Assembly (NCBI GenBank): GCA_001797035.1
Contig: MGOE01000043.1
Coordinates: forward strand, 27,480-35,456
Length of the DNA: 7,977 nucleotides
Direction: 5' to 3'
Origin: Chloroflexi bacterium RBG_16_72_14
Lineage (GTDB): Bacteria; Chloroflexota; Limnocylindria; Limnocylindrales; CSP1-4
Translations under genes and position numbers: made by a program
Notes under the pieces: generated by a model
What the model saw: the letters and a program-made list of their open reading frames with translations, nothing else
Database searches by the model: none
Told to the model about the DNA's origin: nothing
Shown here: positions 1 to 5,444 of the stretch, piece by piece
Numbering within the stretch: position 1 is the first letter of the stretch
Layout: the number at the start of each line of letters is the position of its first letter

Positions 1-61
1 GCGAGCACCTCCCGCCGCGCCGCGAGCACCTCCCGCCGCGTGCCGCGAGCACCTCCCGCCG
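1..61. repeat. Three-copy 17-bp tandem repeat at the window edge
   Basis: The 17-mer GCGAGCACCTCCCGCCG occurs without mismatch at 1-17, 22-38 and 45-61, separated by CGCC and CGTGCC. The periods are therefore 21 and 23 nt. The array touches the left edge and may continue beyond it. Because one period is not a multiple of three, the repeat does not preserve a reading frame, which argues against a repeated protein motif. Read on the minus strand each unit contains GGGAGGTG, which resembles a Shine-Dalgarno sequence next to a GTG, but no gene follows consistently. The function is unknown. Confidence 0.8.
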
Positions 62-136
62 TGGCCGCATGCATGCCAGGCTTGGCAGCCCCCGGATCCG
101 CATCGCCACGGCCCCTGACGCACTGGCCAACCCGCA

Positions 137-158
137 ATCGGGCACCCGAGCGCCCGAT
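137..158. repeat. 7-bp inverted repeat (hairpin)
   Basis: ATCGGGC at 137-143 is the exact reverse complement of GCCCGAT at 152-158, with an 8-nt loop. It lies about 160 nt past the plsY stop and could be a second, distal terminator stem for that gene or a chance structure. No T-tract follows on either strand. Confidence 0.35.
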
Positions 159-277
159 ATGCGCACCACGCATCGGCCGGTGCTCAGGGCACGTCGATCG
201 AGCGCGGACGCCTCAGGATGCGGTCCGCTACGCCTGGTACGCATGAGCTCGACGAAGCGGTGGCGCGACGTCCAACG

Positions 278-304
278 CGGCCCGAGCCGCCGCCGCTCGG
301 GCCG
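278..304 (-). terminator. Probable plsY transcription terminator hairpin
   Basis: CGGCCCGAGC (278-287) and GCTCGGGCCG (295-304) form a perfect 10-bp GC-rich stem with a 7-nt loop. The stem begins 10 nt past the plsY stop codon on the minus strand. No clear T-run follows on the minus strand (it continues CGTTGGACG), so this would be a tractless stem-type terminator or a 3'-end stabilising hairpin. Position and stem strength support the call, and the missing T-tract lowers confidence. Confidence 0.5.
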
Positions 305-314
305 ACCAGGACCG

Positions 315-953
315 TCAGTCGCGGGCGAGCAGGTCGAGGTCGAAGCGGCGCTCCGTGCCGTGGATCAGCCGGTCGATGTTGTCGGCGTGGGCGAGCCACA
401 CGAGGGCGGCCCCGAGGGTCGCGTACACGGGATACGCGAACGGCACCGACCCGTTCGCGGCCAGCCACCACACGACGACCAGCGCGCCGCCGGCGGCCGT
501 CGCCAGCAGCGAGCCCAGCGACACGTAGCGGGTCGCCAGGATCACGCCCACGAACACCGGCGCCCCGATCAGGATCGCCGGCGGGAAGATCACCACCATG
601 GTCCCCACGCTCGTCGCGACACCCCGCCCGCCCTTGAACCCGACGAACACCGAGCGTGTCGAGCCCAGGATCGCGGCGATCGCGCACAGGACCTCGACCG
701 CGGCATTGCCGGTCAGGAACCGCGCGACGAGGACCGGGACCACGCCCTTGAGGACGTCACCGGTCACCACCACGAGCGCCCGCTTGCGACCCATCGCCCG
801 GAGCGCATTCGTGCCGCCGGTCCGGCCGCTGCCCGACCGGCGCGGATCCGGGGCGCCGGTCACCCTCGCCACGAGCAGGCCGAACGGGACCGAGCCCGCG
901 GCGTACGAGAGGAGGGCGAGCACCACGGCGACGAGGACCTCGCCCGCGTCCAT
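315..953 (-). CDS. plsY: Glycerol-3-phosphate acyltransferase PlsY (acyl-phosphate dependent)
   Basis: This 212-residue integral membrane protein would transfer an acyl group from acyl-phosphate to sn-glycerol 3-phosphate, the first step of phospholipid synthesis at the inner membrane. It has several hydrophobic spans, at about residues 5-30, 58-80, 84-98, 115-142, 146-166 and 172-188. Family motifs appear in order: SGSGRTGGTNALR (40-52), GDVLKG (65-70), FKGGRGVATSVG (106-117), YVSLGSLL (143-150) and HADNI (189-193), the last matching the usual HxxNI near the C-terminus. The length is normal for the family. Odd points are Arg in place of the usual Asn in the first motif, Gly for Ala in GATN, GGRG for GGKG, and STRS where HxxP is common before the third motif. 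These may be lineage variants. The ATG at 953 has GGAG close by (959-956) and GGAGGT further upstream (971-966). The gene is divergent from the dehydrogenase cluster. Confidence 0.92.
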   Translation of the reverse strand: MDAGEVLVAVVLALLSYAAGSVPFGLLVARVTGAPDPRRSGSGRTGGTNALRAMGRKRALVVVTGDVLKGVVPVLVARFLTGNAAVEVLCAIAAILGSTRSVFVGFKGGRGVATSVGTMVVIFPPAILIGAPVFVGVILATRYVSLGSLLATAAGGALVVVWWLAANGSVPFAYPVYATLGAALVWLAHADNIDRLIHGTERRFDLDLLARD

Positions 954-1007
954 CGCTCCGCGCGCACCTCCGGTCGGTCGCCCGGGCCGTCCGGACGCCA
1001 GGGGCGG

Positions 1008-1016
1008 AATCTAGCA
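1008..1016 (-). promoter_or_regulatory. Extended -10 promoter for plsY
   Basis: On the minus strand the sequence reads TGC-TAGATT, with the -10 hexamer at 1013-1008 and the TG of an extended -10 at 1016-1015. No good -35 is visible at the usual spacing, as expected when an extended -10 compensates. The start of transcription would fall near 1001, giving a leader of about 48 nt before the plsY ATG at 953. This is one of very few AT-rich spots in the intergenic region. Confidence 0.45.
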
Positions 1017-1079
1017 CCGGGAGCCGCCCGGGCGCCCACCACCGGTCCACCGCGAGCGTCCCGCGGCCCCCGCCCGTAG

Positions 1080-1085
1080 TACGAT
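1080..1085 (+). promoter_or_regulatory. -10 element TACGAT for the dehydrogenase cluster
   Basis: TACGAT matches the TAnnnT core of a housekeeping -10 box (four of six bases of TATAAT). No -35 match is seen upstream. Transcription would begin at about 1092-1093, at or one base before an ATG (1093), so the transcript may be leaderless for the 24-codon ORF described separately. The lpdA start lies about 78 nt further on. The placement between two divergent genes supports a promoter here. Confidence 0.45.
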
Positions 1086-1092
1086 CGCCCCG

Positions 1093-1167
1093 ATGTCGCG
1101 TCCCTCCCACGTCCGCCGCGGCCAGGGCTCGCCGGGCCGCCTCGAGACCCCAGCGGAGCACCCCTGA
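1093..1167 (+). CDS. Possible 24-residue leaderless upstream ORF before lpdA
   Basis: An ATG at 1093 lies 7 nt past the candidate -10 box, the geometry expected for a leaderless start. The frame runs 24 sense codons (beginning MSRPSHVRRG, ending AEHP) to TGA at 1165-1167, 3 nt before the lpdA ATG. The close TGA-to-ATG spacing would allow translational coupling and could make up for the weak, distant Shine-Dalgarno of lpdA. The product is basic and unlike anything I recognise. Short ORFs of this size are common by chance in such GC-rich DNA, so this is only a candidate. Confidence 0.25.
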   Translation: MSRPSHVRRGQGSPGRLETPAEHP

Positions 1168-1170
1168 CCG

Positions 1171-2613
1171 ATGGCCGTCGGCTCGTCCAATGACTTCGAC
1201 CTCGTCGTCCTCGGTGCCGGCACCGGCGGGTACGCAGCGGCGTTCCGCGCCGCCCAGCTGGGCCTCAAGGTGGCCCTGGTGGACGAGGACAAGCTGGGTG
1301 GCACGTGCCTCCACCGCGGCTGCATCCCGACCAAGGCGCTGCTCGAGTCCGCCGCGTTCAACGAGCGGCTCCGCCACGCCGGCGACTTCGGCCTCCGCCT
1401 CGCCGGCGACACGACCGTGGACTACGCGCAGGTCGCGAAGCGGCGCGACCAGGTCGTCAACCGGATGTGGAAGGGCGTGCAGAGCCTGGTCAGGAAGTAC
1501 GGCGTGACCTGGATCCAGGGCCGTGGCCGGCTCGAGGGCGGCACCAAGGTCCGCGTGCTCCAGGCGGCCGACGACGGCACGCCGGGGGCCGGCGGGGAGC
1601 GCGTCCTCAACGCCACGGACGTGATCCTGGCCACGGGCTCGCGGGTCAAGTCGCTGCCCGGGATCGAGCCCGACGGCACCCGGATCGTGACCTCGGACGA
1701 CGTCCTGCGGATGGACACGATGCCCAGGAGCGTGATCATCATCGGCGCGGGCGCGGTGGGCGTGGAGTTCGCGTCCATGTACCACGACCTCGGCGCCCAG
1801 GTGCAGCTGCTCGAGTACCTGCCCGCGGTCGTGCCGCTCGAGGACCGCGACGTCAGCAAGGAGCTGGAGCGGTCGTTCACGCGGCGGGGGATCAAGGTCA
1901 TGACCAGCGCCCGCTTCGACGCGGCGAGCGTCACCGTGGACGAGAGCGGCGTTCGCATGACCGTCGGGCCCGAGGGCAAGGACGCCACCGGGATCACCGC
2001 GGAGATGCTGCTCGTGGCCACCGGCCGGGCGACCAACGTCGAGGATGTCGGGCTCGAGACCACCTCGGTCGAGGTCGACCGCGGCATCGTCAAGGTGGAC
2101 GGCCACATGCGGACGAAGGAGCCGCACCTGTACGCGATCGGCGACATCGTGGGCGGGCTGATGCTCGCGCACACGGCCGCGCACGAGGGGATCATCGCCG
2201 CGCACACGATCGCCGGCGACCCGGACGTCCACCCCATGGACTACGTCAAGCAGCCGCGGGCCACGTACAGCCGCCCGGAGATCGCGTCGGTCGGCCTCAC
2301 CGAGCAGCAGTGCGAGGAGCGCGGCCTGCCGACCAAGATCGCCAGGGTCCCGTTCCAGGCCGTGGGCAAGGCGATCATCGGCGGCGAGTACGAGGGCTTC
2401 GCCAAGATCATCGGCCACCGCGGGACGGACGAGACGCTGGGCATCCACCTGATCGGGCCGCACGCGACGGACCTGATCGCGGAGGCCTCGCTGGCCCTCT
2501 CGCTCGAGGCGACGCCGTGGGAGATCGGGGCCGCGACCCACGCGCACCCCACGTACTCGGAGATCCTCGCCGAGACCGCCATGGCGGTCGACGGCCGCTC
2601 GATCAACTTCTAG
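1171..2613 (+). CDS. lpdA: Dihydrolipoyl dehydrogenase (E3)
   Basis: This 480-residue FAD flavoprotein reoxidises dihydrolipoyl groups on E2 and passes electrons to NAD+. The N-terminal FAD-binding fold has GAGTGG at 15-20. The redox-active disulfide is C46 and C51 in GGTCLHRGCIPTK (43-55). The central ATGS (154-157) precedes the NAD-binding GAGAVG (192-197). A second FAD contact is YAIGD (321-325). The C-terminal dimerisation domain ends with HAHPTYSE, giving the catalytic pair H459 and E464. A short loop rich in Gly and Asp near residues 133-143 is slightly unusual. Length and all key residues are intact. The ATG at 1171 follows GGAG at 1155-1158 at a long 12-nt spacing, so initiation may be weak or coupled to the small ORF upstream. 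It is the first main gene of the cluster, 29 nt before E1 alpha, which makes a role as the E3 of this complex (like lpdV of Bacillus) likely. Confidence 0.97.
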   Translation: MAVGSSNDFDLVVLGAGTGGYAAAFRAAQLGLKVALVDEDKLGGTCLHRGCIPTKALLESAAFNERLRHAGDFGLRLAGDTTVDYAQVAKRRDQVVNRMWKGVQSLVRKYGVTWIQGRGRLEGGTKVRVLQAADDGTPGAGGERVLNATDVILATGSRVKSLPGIEPDGTRIVTSDDVLRMDTMPRSVIIIGAGAVGVEFASMYHDLGAQVQLLEYLPAVVPLEDRDVSKELERSFTRRGIKVMTSARFDAASVTVDESGVRMTVGPEGKDATGITAEMLLVATGRATNVEDVGLETTSVEVDRGIVKVDGHMRTKEPHLYAIGDIVGGLMLAHTAAHEGIIAAHTIAGDPDVHPMDYVKQPRATYSRPEIASVGLTEQQCEERGLPTKIARVPFQAVGKAIIGGEYEGFAKIIGHRGTDETLGIHLIGPHATDLIAEASLALSLEATPWEIGAATHAHPTYSEILAETAMAVDGRSINF

Positions 2614-2632
2614 CCACTCCGCGCCGGCAGAC

Positions 2633-2637
2633 GGAGG
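2633..2637 (+). promoter_or_regulatory. Ribosome binding site of E1 alpha
   Basis: GGAGG lies 5 nt before the ATG at 2643. It fixes the E1 alpha start inside the much longer open frame that extends upstream over lpdA. Confidence 0.8.
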
Positions 2638-2642
2638 ACGCG

Positions 2643-3743
2643 ATGACGGTGACCGGTCAGGGCGGGGACGCCGCCACGAGCCCCCTCGCCGCCTCGGTCG
2701 GGTTGGCGGACGCGGACCTCGTCGCGATGTACCGGCTCGTGGCGCTCGCGCGTGCCGTGGACGAGCGGATGTGGATCCTCAACCGCGCCGGCCGGATCCC
2801 GTTCGTGATCAGCGGCCAGGGCCACGAGGGCGCGCAGGTGGGGCTGACCTGGCCGCTGCGCAAGGGCCACGACTGGATCGCCCCCTTCTACCGCTCGATC
2901 GCCACCTGCCTGACATTCGGGATGAGCGCCCGGGACCTGATGCTCGCCCAGTACGCCAAGGCGATCGACCCGAGCTCCGGGGGGCGCCAGATGCCGGGTC
3001 ACTACGGGCACCCGTCGCACCACCTGGTGTCGGTTTCGTCGCCGGTGGCGACCCAGATCCTGCACGCGGTGGGGATCGCCCTGGCGGCCAGGATCCGGGG
3101 CACGGACCAGGTCGCGGTCGCGATCATGGGTGAGGGGAGCAGCAACCAGGGCGACGTCCACGAGGCGCTCAACTTCGCCGCCATCCACCGGCTGCCGTTC
3201 GTGCTCATCGTCGAGAACAACGGCTACGCGATCAGCGTGCCGTCCGAGAAGCAGCTGAGCGTCCGGGACGTCGCGGTTCGGGCGTCCGGCTACGGGATCC
3301 CGGGCGTGATCGTGGACGGGACGGACGTGCTCGCCTGCTACGCCGCCGGGCTCGAGGCGATCGAGCGGGCGCGAACCGGCGGCGGCCCCACGCTCATCGA
3401 GGCCAAGGTGACGCGGCTCACGGCCCACTCCAGCGACGACCAGCAGACCAAGTACCGCTCCGAGGACGACCTGGCCGAGGGCCGCGCCCACGACCCGCTG
3501 CCGATCTTCCGCGACCAGCTGCGCGAGGCCGACGTGCTGACCGACGCCATCGAGGCCGAGCTCGCCGCCGAGATCAAGGCGCTCGTGGAGGACGCCACCG
3601 ACTTCGCGGAAGCCGAGCCGGACCCCGACCCCGCCACCGCCCTCGACTGGGTGTTCGCGGAGCACTGGCCGGGCGAGACCGCGCCGCCATGGCACGGGAC
3701 GGCGGGTAGCCACGGGTCCGCCGGCGCCGGCGGCCACGGCTGA
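2643..3743 (+). CDS. bkdA: Branched-chain 2-oxo acid dehydrogenase E1 component, alpha subunit
   Basis: This 366-residue protein is the thiamine-diphosphate-binding alpha subunit of the heterotetrameric E1, which decarboxylates a 2-oxo acid and acylates the lipoyl group of E2. The TPP motif runs from GEGSSNQGD (163-171) to ENN (191-193), followed by GYAISVP. RQMPGHYG (115-122) is the usual active-site stretch. The segment TAHSSDDQQTKYRSEDDL (260-277) has the SSDDxxxYR phosphorylation-loop form of branched-chain enzymes rather than the pyruvate dehydrogenase form, and the C-terminal part matches Bacillus BkdAA in style. This supports 2-oxoisovalerate-type substrates, though the exact specificity is inference. 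The last 20 or so residues (from about 345) are a Gly/His/Ala-rich low-complexity tail ending GAGGHG, beyond the normal family end. The stop overlaps the next start as TGATG. Confidence 0.93.
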   Translation: MTVTGQGGDAATSPLAASVGLADADLVAMYRLVALARAVDERMWILNRAGRIPFVISGQGHEGAQVGLTWPLRKGHDWIAPFYRSIATCLTFGMSARDLMLAQYAKAIDPSSGGRQMPGHYGHPSHHLVSVSSPVATQILHAVGIALAARIRGTDQVAVAIMGEGSSNQGDVHEALNFAAIHRLPFVLIVENNGYAISVPSEKQLSVRDVAVRASGYGIPGVIVDGTDVLACYAAGLEAIERARTGGGPTLIEAKVTRLTAHSSDDQQTKYRSEDDLAEGRAHDPLPIFRDQLREADVLTDAIEAELAAEIKALVEDATDFAEAEPDPDPATALDWVFAEHWPGETAPPWHGTAGSHGSAGAGGHG

Positions 3744-4726
3744 TGGCGATCCGGACGTTCATCGAGGCGATCCGCGACGGCATGGCCGAGGAGATGCGCC
3801 GCGACTGGACCGTCATCGTGATGGGCGAGGACGTCGGCAAGAAGGGCGGCGTGTTCCTGGCCACCGACGGCCTGTGGGGCGAGTTCGGCGACGACCGCGT
3901 GATCGACACTCCGCTGACGGAGTCGATGATCGTCGGGGCGTCGATCGGCGCCGCGCTCAACGGCCTGCGCCCGATCGCCGAGATCCAGTTCGCGGACTTC
4001 ATCCACCCCGCGTTCAACCAGATCGTGTCCGAGGCGGCGCGGCTGCGCTACCGCTCGAACAACGGCTTCACGGTGCCGATGGTGATCCGCGCCCCCTACG
4101 GTGGCGGGGTCCACGGCGCGCTGTACCACAGCCAGTCGGTCGAGGCGTTCTTCACCCACGTGCCGGGGCTCAAGGTCGTCATCCCGTCCACCCCGTACGA
4201 CGCGAAAGGCCTGCTGCGGACCGCGATCCGCGACGACGACCCGGTCCTGTTCTTCGAGCACAAGAAGATGTACCGCTCGGTCCGGGGCGACGTCCCCGAG
4301 GGCGAGTTCGCCGTCCCCCTGGGCCAGGCGGTGGTCCGCCGCACGGGTCGCCATGTCACCGTCGTCGCCTACGGGCTGATGGTCCACTACGCGCTCGAGG
4401 CGGCCGAGCGCGTGGCGGAGGAGGGGATCGAGGCGGAGGTCATCGACCTGCGCACGCTGCGACCCCTGGACCGCGCGACGCTGCTGTCGTCGGTGCGCAA
4501 GACCGGCAAGTGCCTGGTCGCGTACGAGGACAACCGGTTCGGCGGCTACGGGGCGGAGATCGCGGCGATCGTGGCAGAGGAGGCGTTCGACTACCTCGAC
4601 GGTCCGGTGTCGCGGATCGCCGGGCCGGACGTGCCGGGCGTGCCCTACAACCACGCGCTCGAGGACTGGTTCATGCTCAATCCGGCCAAGATCGCGGACG
4701 CGGTCCGCAGGCTGGCCGCGTACTGA
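3743..4726 (+). CDS. bkdB: Branched-chain 2-oxo acid dehydrogenase E1 component, beta subunit
   Basis: This 327-residue transketolase-like subunit pairs with E1 alpha to form the active site and bind E2. Visible marks are GEDVGKKGGVF (28-38), DTPLTE with the TPP-activating Glu E60, EIQFADFIHPAFNQI (80-94), GGGVHGALYHSQS (120-132) with the active-site His H129, and PGLKVVIPSTPYDAKGLL (141-158), which leads into the C-terminal transketolase domain with DLRTLRPLD. Length is typical (about 325) and no key residue is missing. The ATG shares one base with the E1 alpha stop (TGATG at 3741-3745) and has no strong Shine-Dalgarno, so translation is probably coupled, which suits equal amounts of alpha and beta. 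Pyruvate or acetoin E1 beta subunits look alike. The branched-chain assignment rests mainly on the alpha subunit and gene order. Confidence 0.93.
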   Translation: MAIRTFIEAIRDGMAEEMRRDWTVIVMGEDVGKKGGVFLATDGLWGEFGDDRVIDTPLTESMIVGASIGAALNGLRPIAEIQFADFIHPAFNQIVSEAARLRYRSNNGFTVPMVIRAPYGGGVHGALYHSQSVEAFFTHVPGLKVVIPSTPYDAKGLLRTAIRDDDPVLFFEHKKMYRSVRGDVPEGEFAVPLGQAVVRRTGRHVTVVAYGLMVHYALEAAERVAEEGIEAEVIDLRTLRPLDRATLLSSVRKTGKCLVAYEDNRFGGYGAEIAAIVAEEAFDYLDGPVSRIAGPDVPGVPYNHALEDWFMLNPAKIADAVRRLAAY

Positions 4727-4740
4727 TGGCGGCGTCCTGA
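4726..4740 (+). other. Four-codon minicistron (MAAS) bridging E1 beta and the next gene
   Basis: The E1 beta stop overlaps an ATG (TGATG, 4724-4728). That ATG reads Met-Ala-Ala-Ser and stops in a second TGATG (4738-4742), whose ATG opens the DUF1801-like gene. This stop-start-stop-start arrangement could relay terminating ribosomes from E1 beta to the next gene, which has no good Shine-Dalgarno of its own. The sequence arrangement is certain, and its use in translation is inference. Confidence 0.35.
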
Positions 4741-5090
4741 TGGCCGGAAGGGCGGACCTGCTCGCGGTCGAGGCCCGGCTGCGAGCGGTCCTCGCGCCCT
4801 ACGTGGACCGCCTCGAGACCGCGACGATCTACGGCATCCCGACGCTCCGCAAGCCCGGCGCGAAGGCCCACCAGTGGTTCGCCTTCGTCAAGCCGGCGGC
4901 GAAGCACGTGAGCTTCTTCCTGCTCCCCGTCCACGAGTGGCCGGAGCTCCGCGCCGGCATGTCGCCCGCGTTGCGCAGGCGCCTGACCGGCAAGGCCGCG
5001 TTCAACTTCAAGGCCATCGACGAGGCCGAGCTGGCCGAGCTCGAGGCGCTGGTTGCCCGTGCCTACGACCGCTACATGGCGGAGGCCTGA
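4740..5090 (+). CDS. Small DUF1801-like protein
   Basis: This 116-residue soluble protein has no signal peptide or membrane span. It resembles the DUF1801/YdhG-like fold family: an N-terminal helix (about 5-25), then YGIPTLRKPG (31-40), a strand-rich middle with WFAFVKPAAKHVSFFLLPV (46-64), and GKAAFNFKAIDEAELAELEALVARAYDRYM (84-113), which matches the family pattern of GKG-x-x-x-F followed by a terminal helix. No catalytic residues are known for the family and the function is unknown. It sits between E1 beta and E2 in a dehydrogenase cluster, joined to E1 beta by the minicistron, so it is very probably co-transcribed with E1. A role in complex assembly or regulation is possible but unsupported. 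The ATG at 4740 is chosen for the TGATG junction, since no internal start would keep the family N-terminus. Confidence 0.75.
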   Translation: MAGRADLLAVEARLRAVLAPYVDRLETATIYGIPTLRKPGAKAHQWFAFVKPAAKHVSFFLLPVHEWPELRAGMSPALRRRLTGKAAFNFKAIDEAELAELEALVARAYDRYMAEA

Positions 5091-5094
5091 GGCC

Positions 5095-5130
5095 GGGCCG
5101 GCACATGCGCGGCGCCTTGCGTGCCGGCTC
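5095..5130 (+). terminator. Terminator-like hairpin after the DUF1801-like gene
   Basis: GCCGGCAC (5097-5104) pairs exactly with GTGCCGGC (5121-5128), and the stem extends by a G-U and a G-C pair to 5095/5130. The 16-nt loop is GC-rich. The stem starts a few bases after the stop codon at 5088-5090, a common site for terminators. No T-run follows, so it may act as a partial terminator or as a stabiliser of the upstream E3-E1 message rather than a full stop. Confidence 0.4.
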
Positions 5131-5262
5131 CCAGCCTGAATGCGTGGCCGAGACGGAACGCAAACGGCATGAGAAGCCGCGAAACCGGTGTTCGGAGCCG
5201 CATGCGCTGTCTGGCCTGCCGCGATCTGCACGAGTCGGGGACAGGAGGGTCTCGTTGAGCCA

Positions 5263-5307
5263 TTCACGCCGTCCGTTTGCGGCCCCGGAAGCCGCGGACG
5301 TCGTGAA
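5263..5307 (+). ncRNA. Long imperfect hairpin, candidate structured RNA element
   Basis: TTCACG (5263-5268) pairs with CGTGAA (5302-5307). After one C/T mismatch, CGTCCG (5270-5275) pairs with CGGACG (5295-5300). After a 4-nt TTTG bulge on the 5' side, CGGC (5280-5283) pairs with GCCG (5291-5294), leaving a 7-nt loop CCCGGAA. In all, 16 Watson-Crick pairs fit within 45 nt. It is followed directly by a small CCGCG-GAAT-CGCGG hairpin at 5311-5324. It is unlike a standard terminator because there is no T-tract and the stem has a defined bulge. Its role is unknown. Confidence 0.4.
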
Positions 5308-5372
5308 CAACCGCGGAATCGCGGCACGGGGAACAGCGGCATCGTGCGTGGCCGCGTGGATGGTGGCGGGCG

Positions 5373-5444
5373 CCGATGGGGCACGATGACGCGGGATGCG
5401 CAACACTAGCCCGACCAACCGCGCCTCCCGCAGCGCCCCATCGG
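5373..5444 (+). promoter_or_regulatory. Composite hairpin reaching into the E2 ribosome binding site
   Basis: CCGATGGGGC (5373-5382) is the exact reverse complement of GCCCCATCGG (5435-5444). Inside it, GCGGGA (5391-5396) pairs with TCCCGC (5426-5431), and after a single mismatch GCGC (5398-5401) pairs with GCGC (5421-5424), leaving a 19-nt loop. The total is 20 pairs with an 8/3-nt internal loop. The last two bases of the 3' arm are the first two of the GGAGG Shine-Dalgarno of E2 (5443-5447). Folding could therefore limit E2 initiation, and unfolding by a ribosome or factor could release it. The pairing is seen directly, and the regulatory role is inference. Confidence 0.45.

Larger units (their letters stand above)
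1..314. other. Non-coding stretch downstream of plsY
   Basis: No recognisable protein or RNA gene was found here on either strand. The stretch holds the tandem repeat at the left edge, a 10-bp palindrome GCATGCATGC at 67-76, a hairpin at 137-158, a small hairpin at 159-173 (ATGCG/CGCAT) and the plsY terminator candidate at 278-304. The minus strand is free of stop codons in all three frames from about 180 to the edge, so a minus-strand gene could begin here, for example at ATG 173 or 74, and run off the window. The translated residues resemble nothing I know, and the run is short for DNA this rich in GC. Confidence 0.5.

Noticed and set aside
1..61. CRISPR array
   Set aside because: Repeats are only 17 bp and the intervals only 4 and 6 bp, far too short for spacers, and no cas gene is present.
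69..1079. 336-codon plus-strand frame opposite plsY
   Set aside because: It is Arg/Pro/Gly-rich with no family features and lies antisense to plsY, which has clear motifs and membrane spans.
757..2547. 596-codon minus-strand frame opposite lpdA
   Set aside because: It is an antisense shadow typical of GC-rich codon use. Its composition (Arg/Gly/Val/Asp/His) is that of a reversed gene, and lpdA has all catalytic residues.
1305..2642. Upstream part of the open frame containing E1 alpha, suggesting a long fusion protein
   Set aside because: This part is the +1 shadow of lpdA. GGAGG at 2633-2637 and the family N-terminus place the true start at 2643.
5146..5216. tRNA or known riboswitch in the gap
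   Set aside because: No T-loop, anticodon arm or recognisable riboswitch core could be laid onto the sequence. Only a generic imperfect stem is seen.
5255..5283. TTGAGC as a -35 box for an E2 promoter
   Set aside because: At 17 nt downstream the sequence is TGCGGC, and no TAnnnT exists anywhere in the gap.
5105..5389. ATG-started frame across the E1-E2 gap (beginning MRGALRAGSQ)
   Set aside because: There is no Shine-Dalgarno, no recognisable domain, and it continues a shadow frame from the DUF1801-like gene. The inverted repeats explain the region better.
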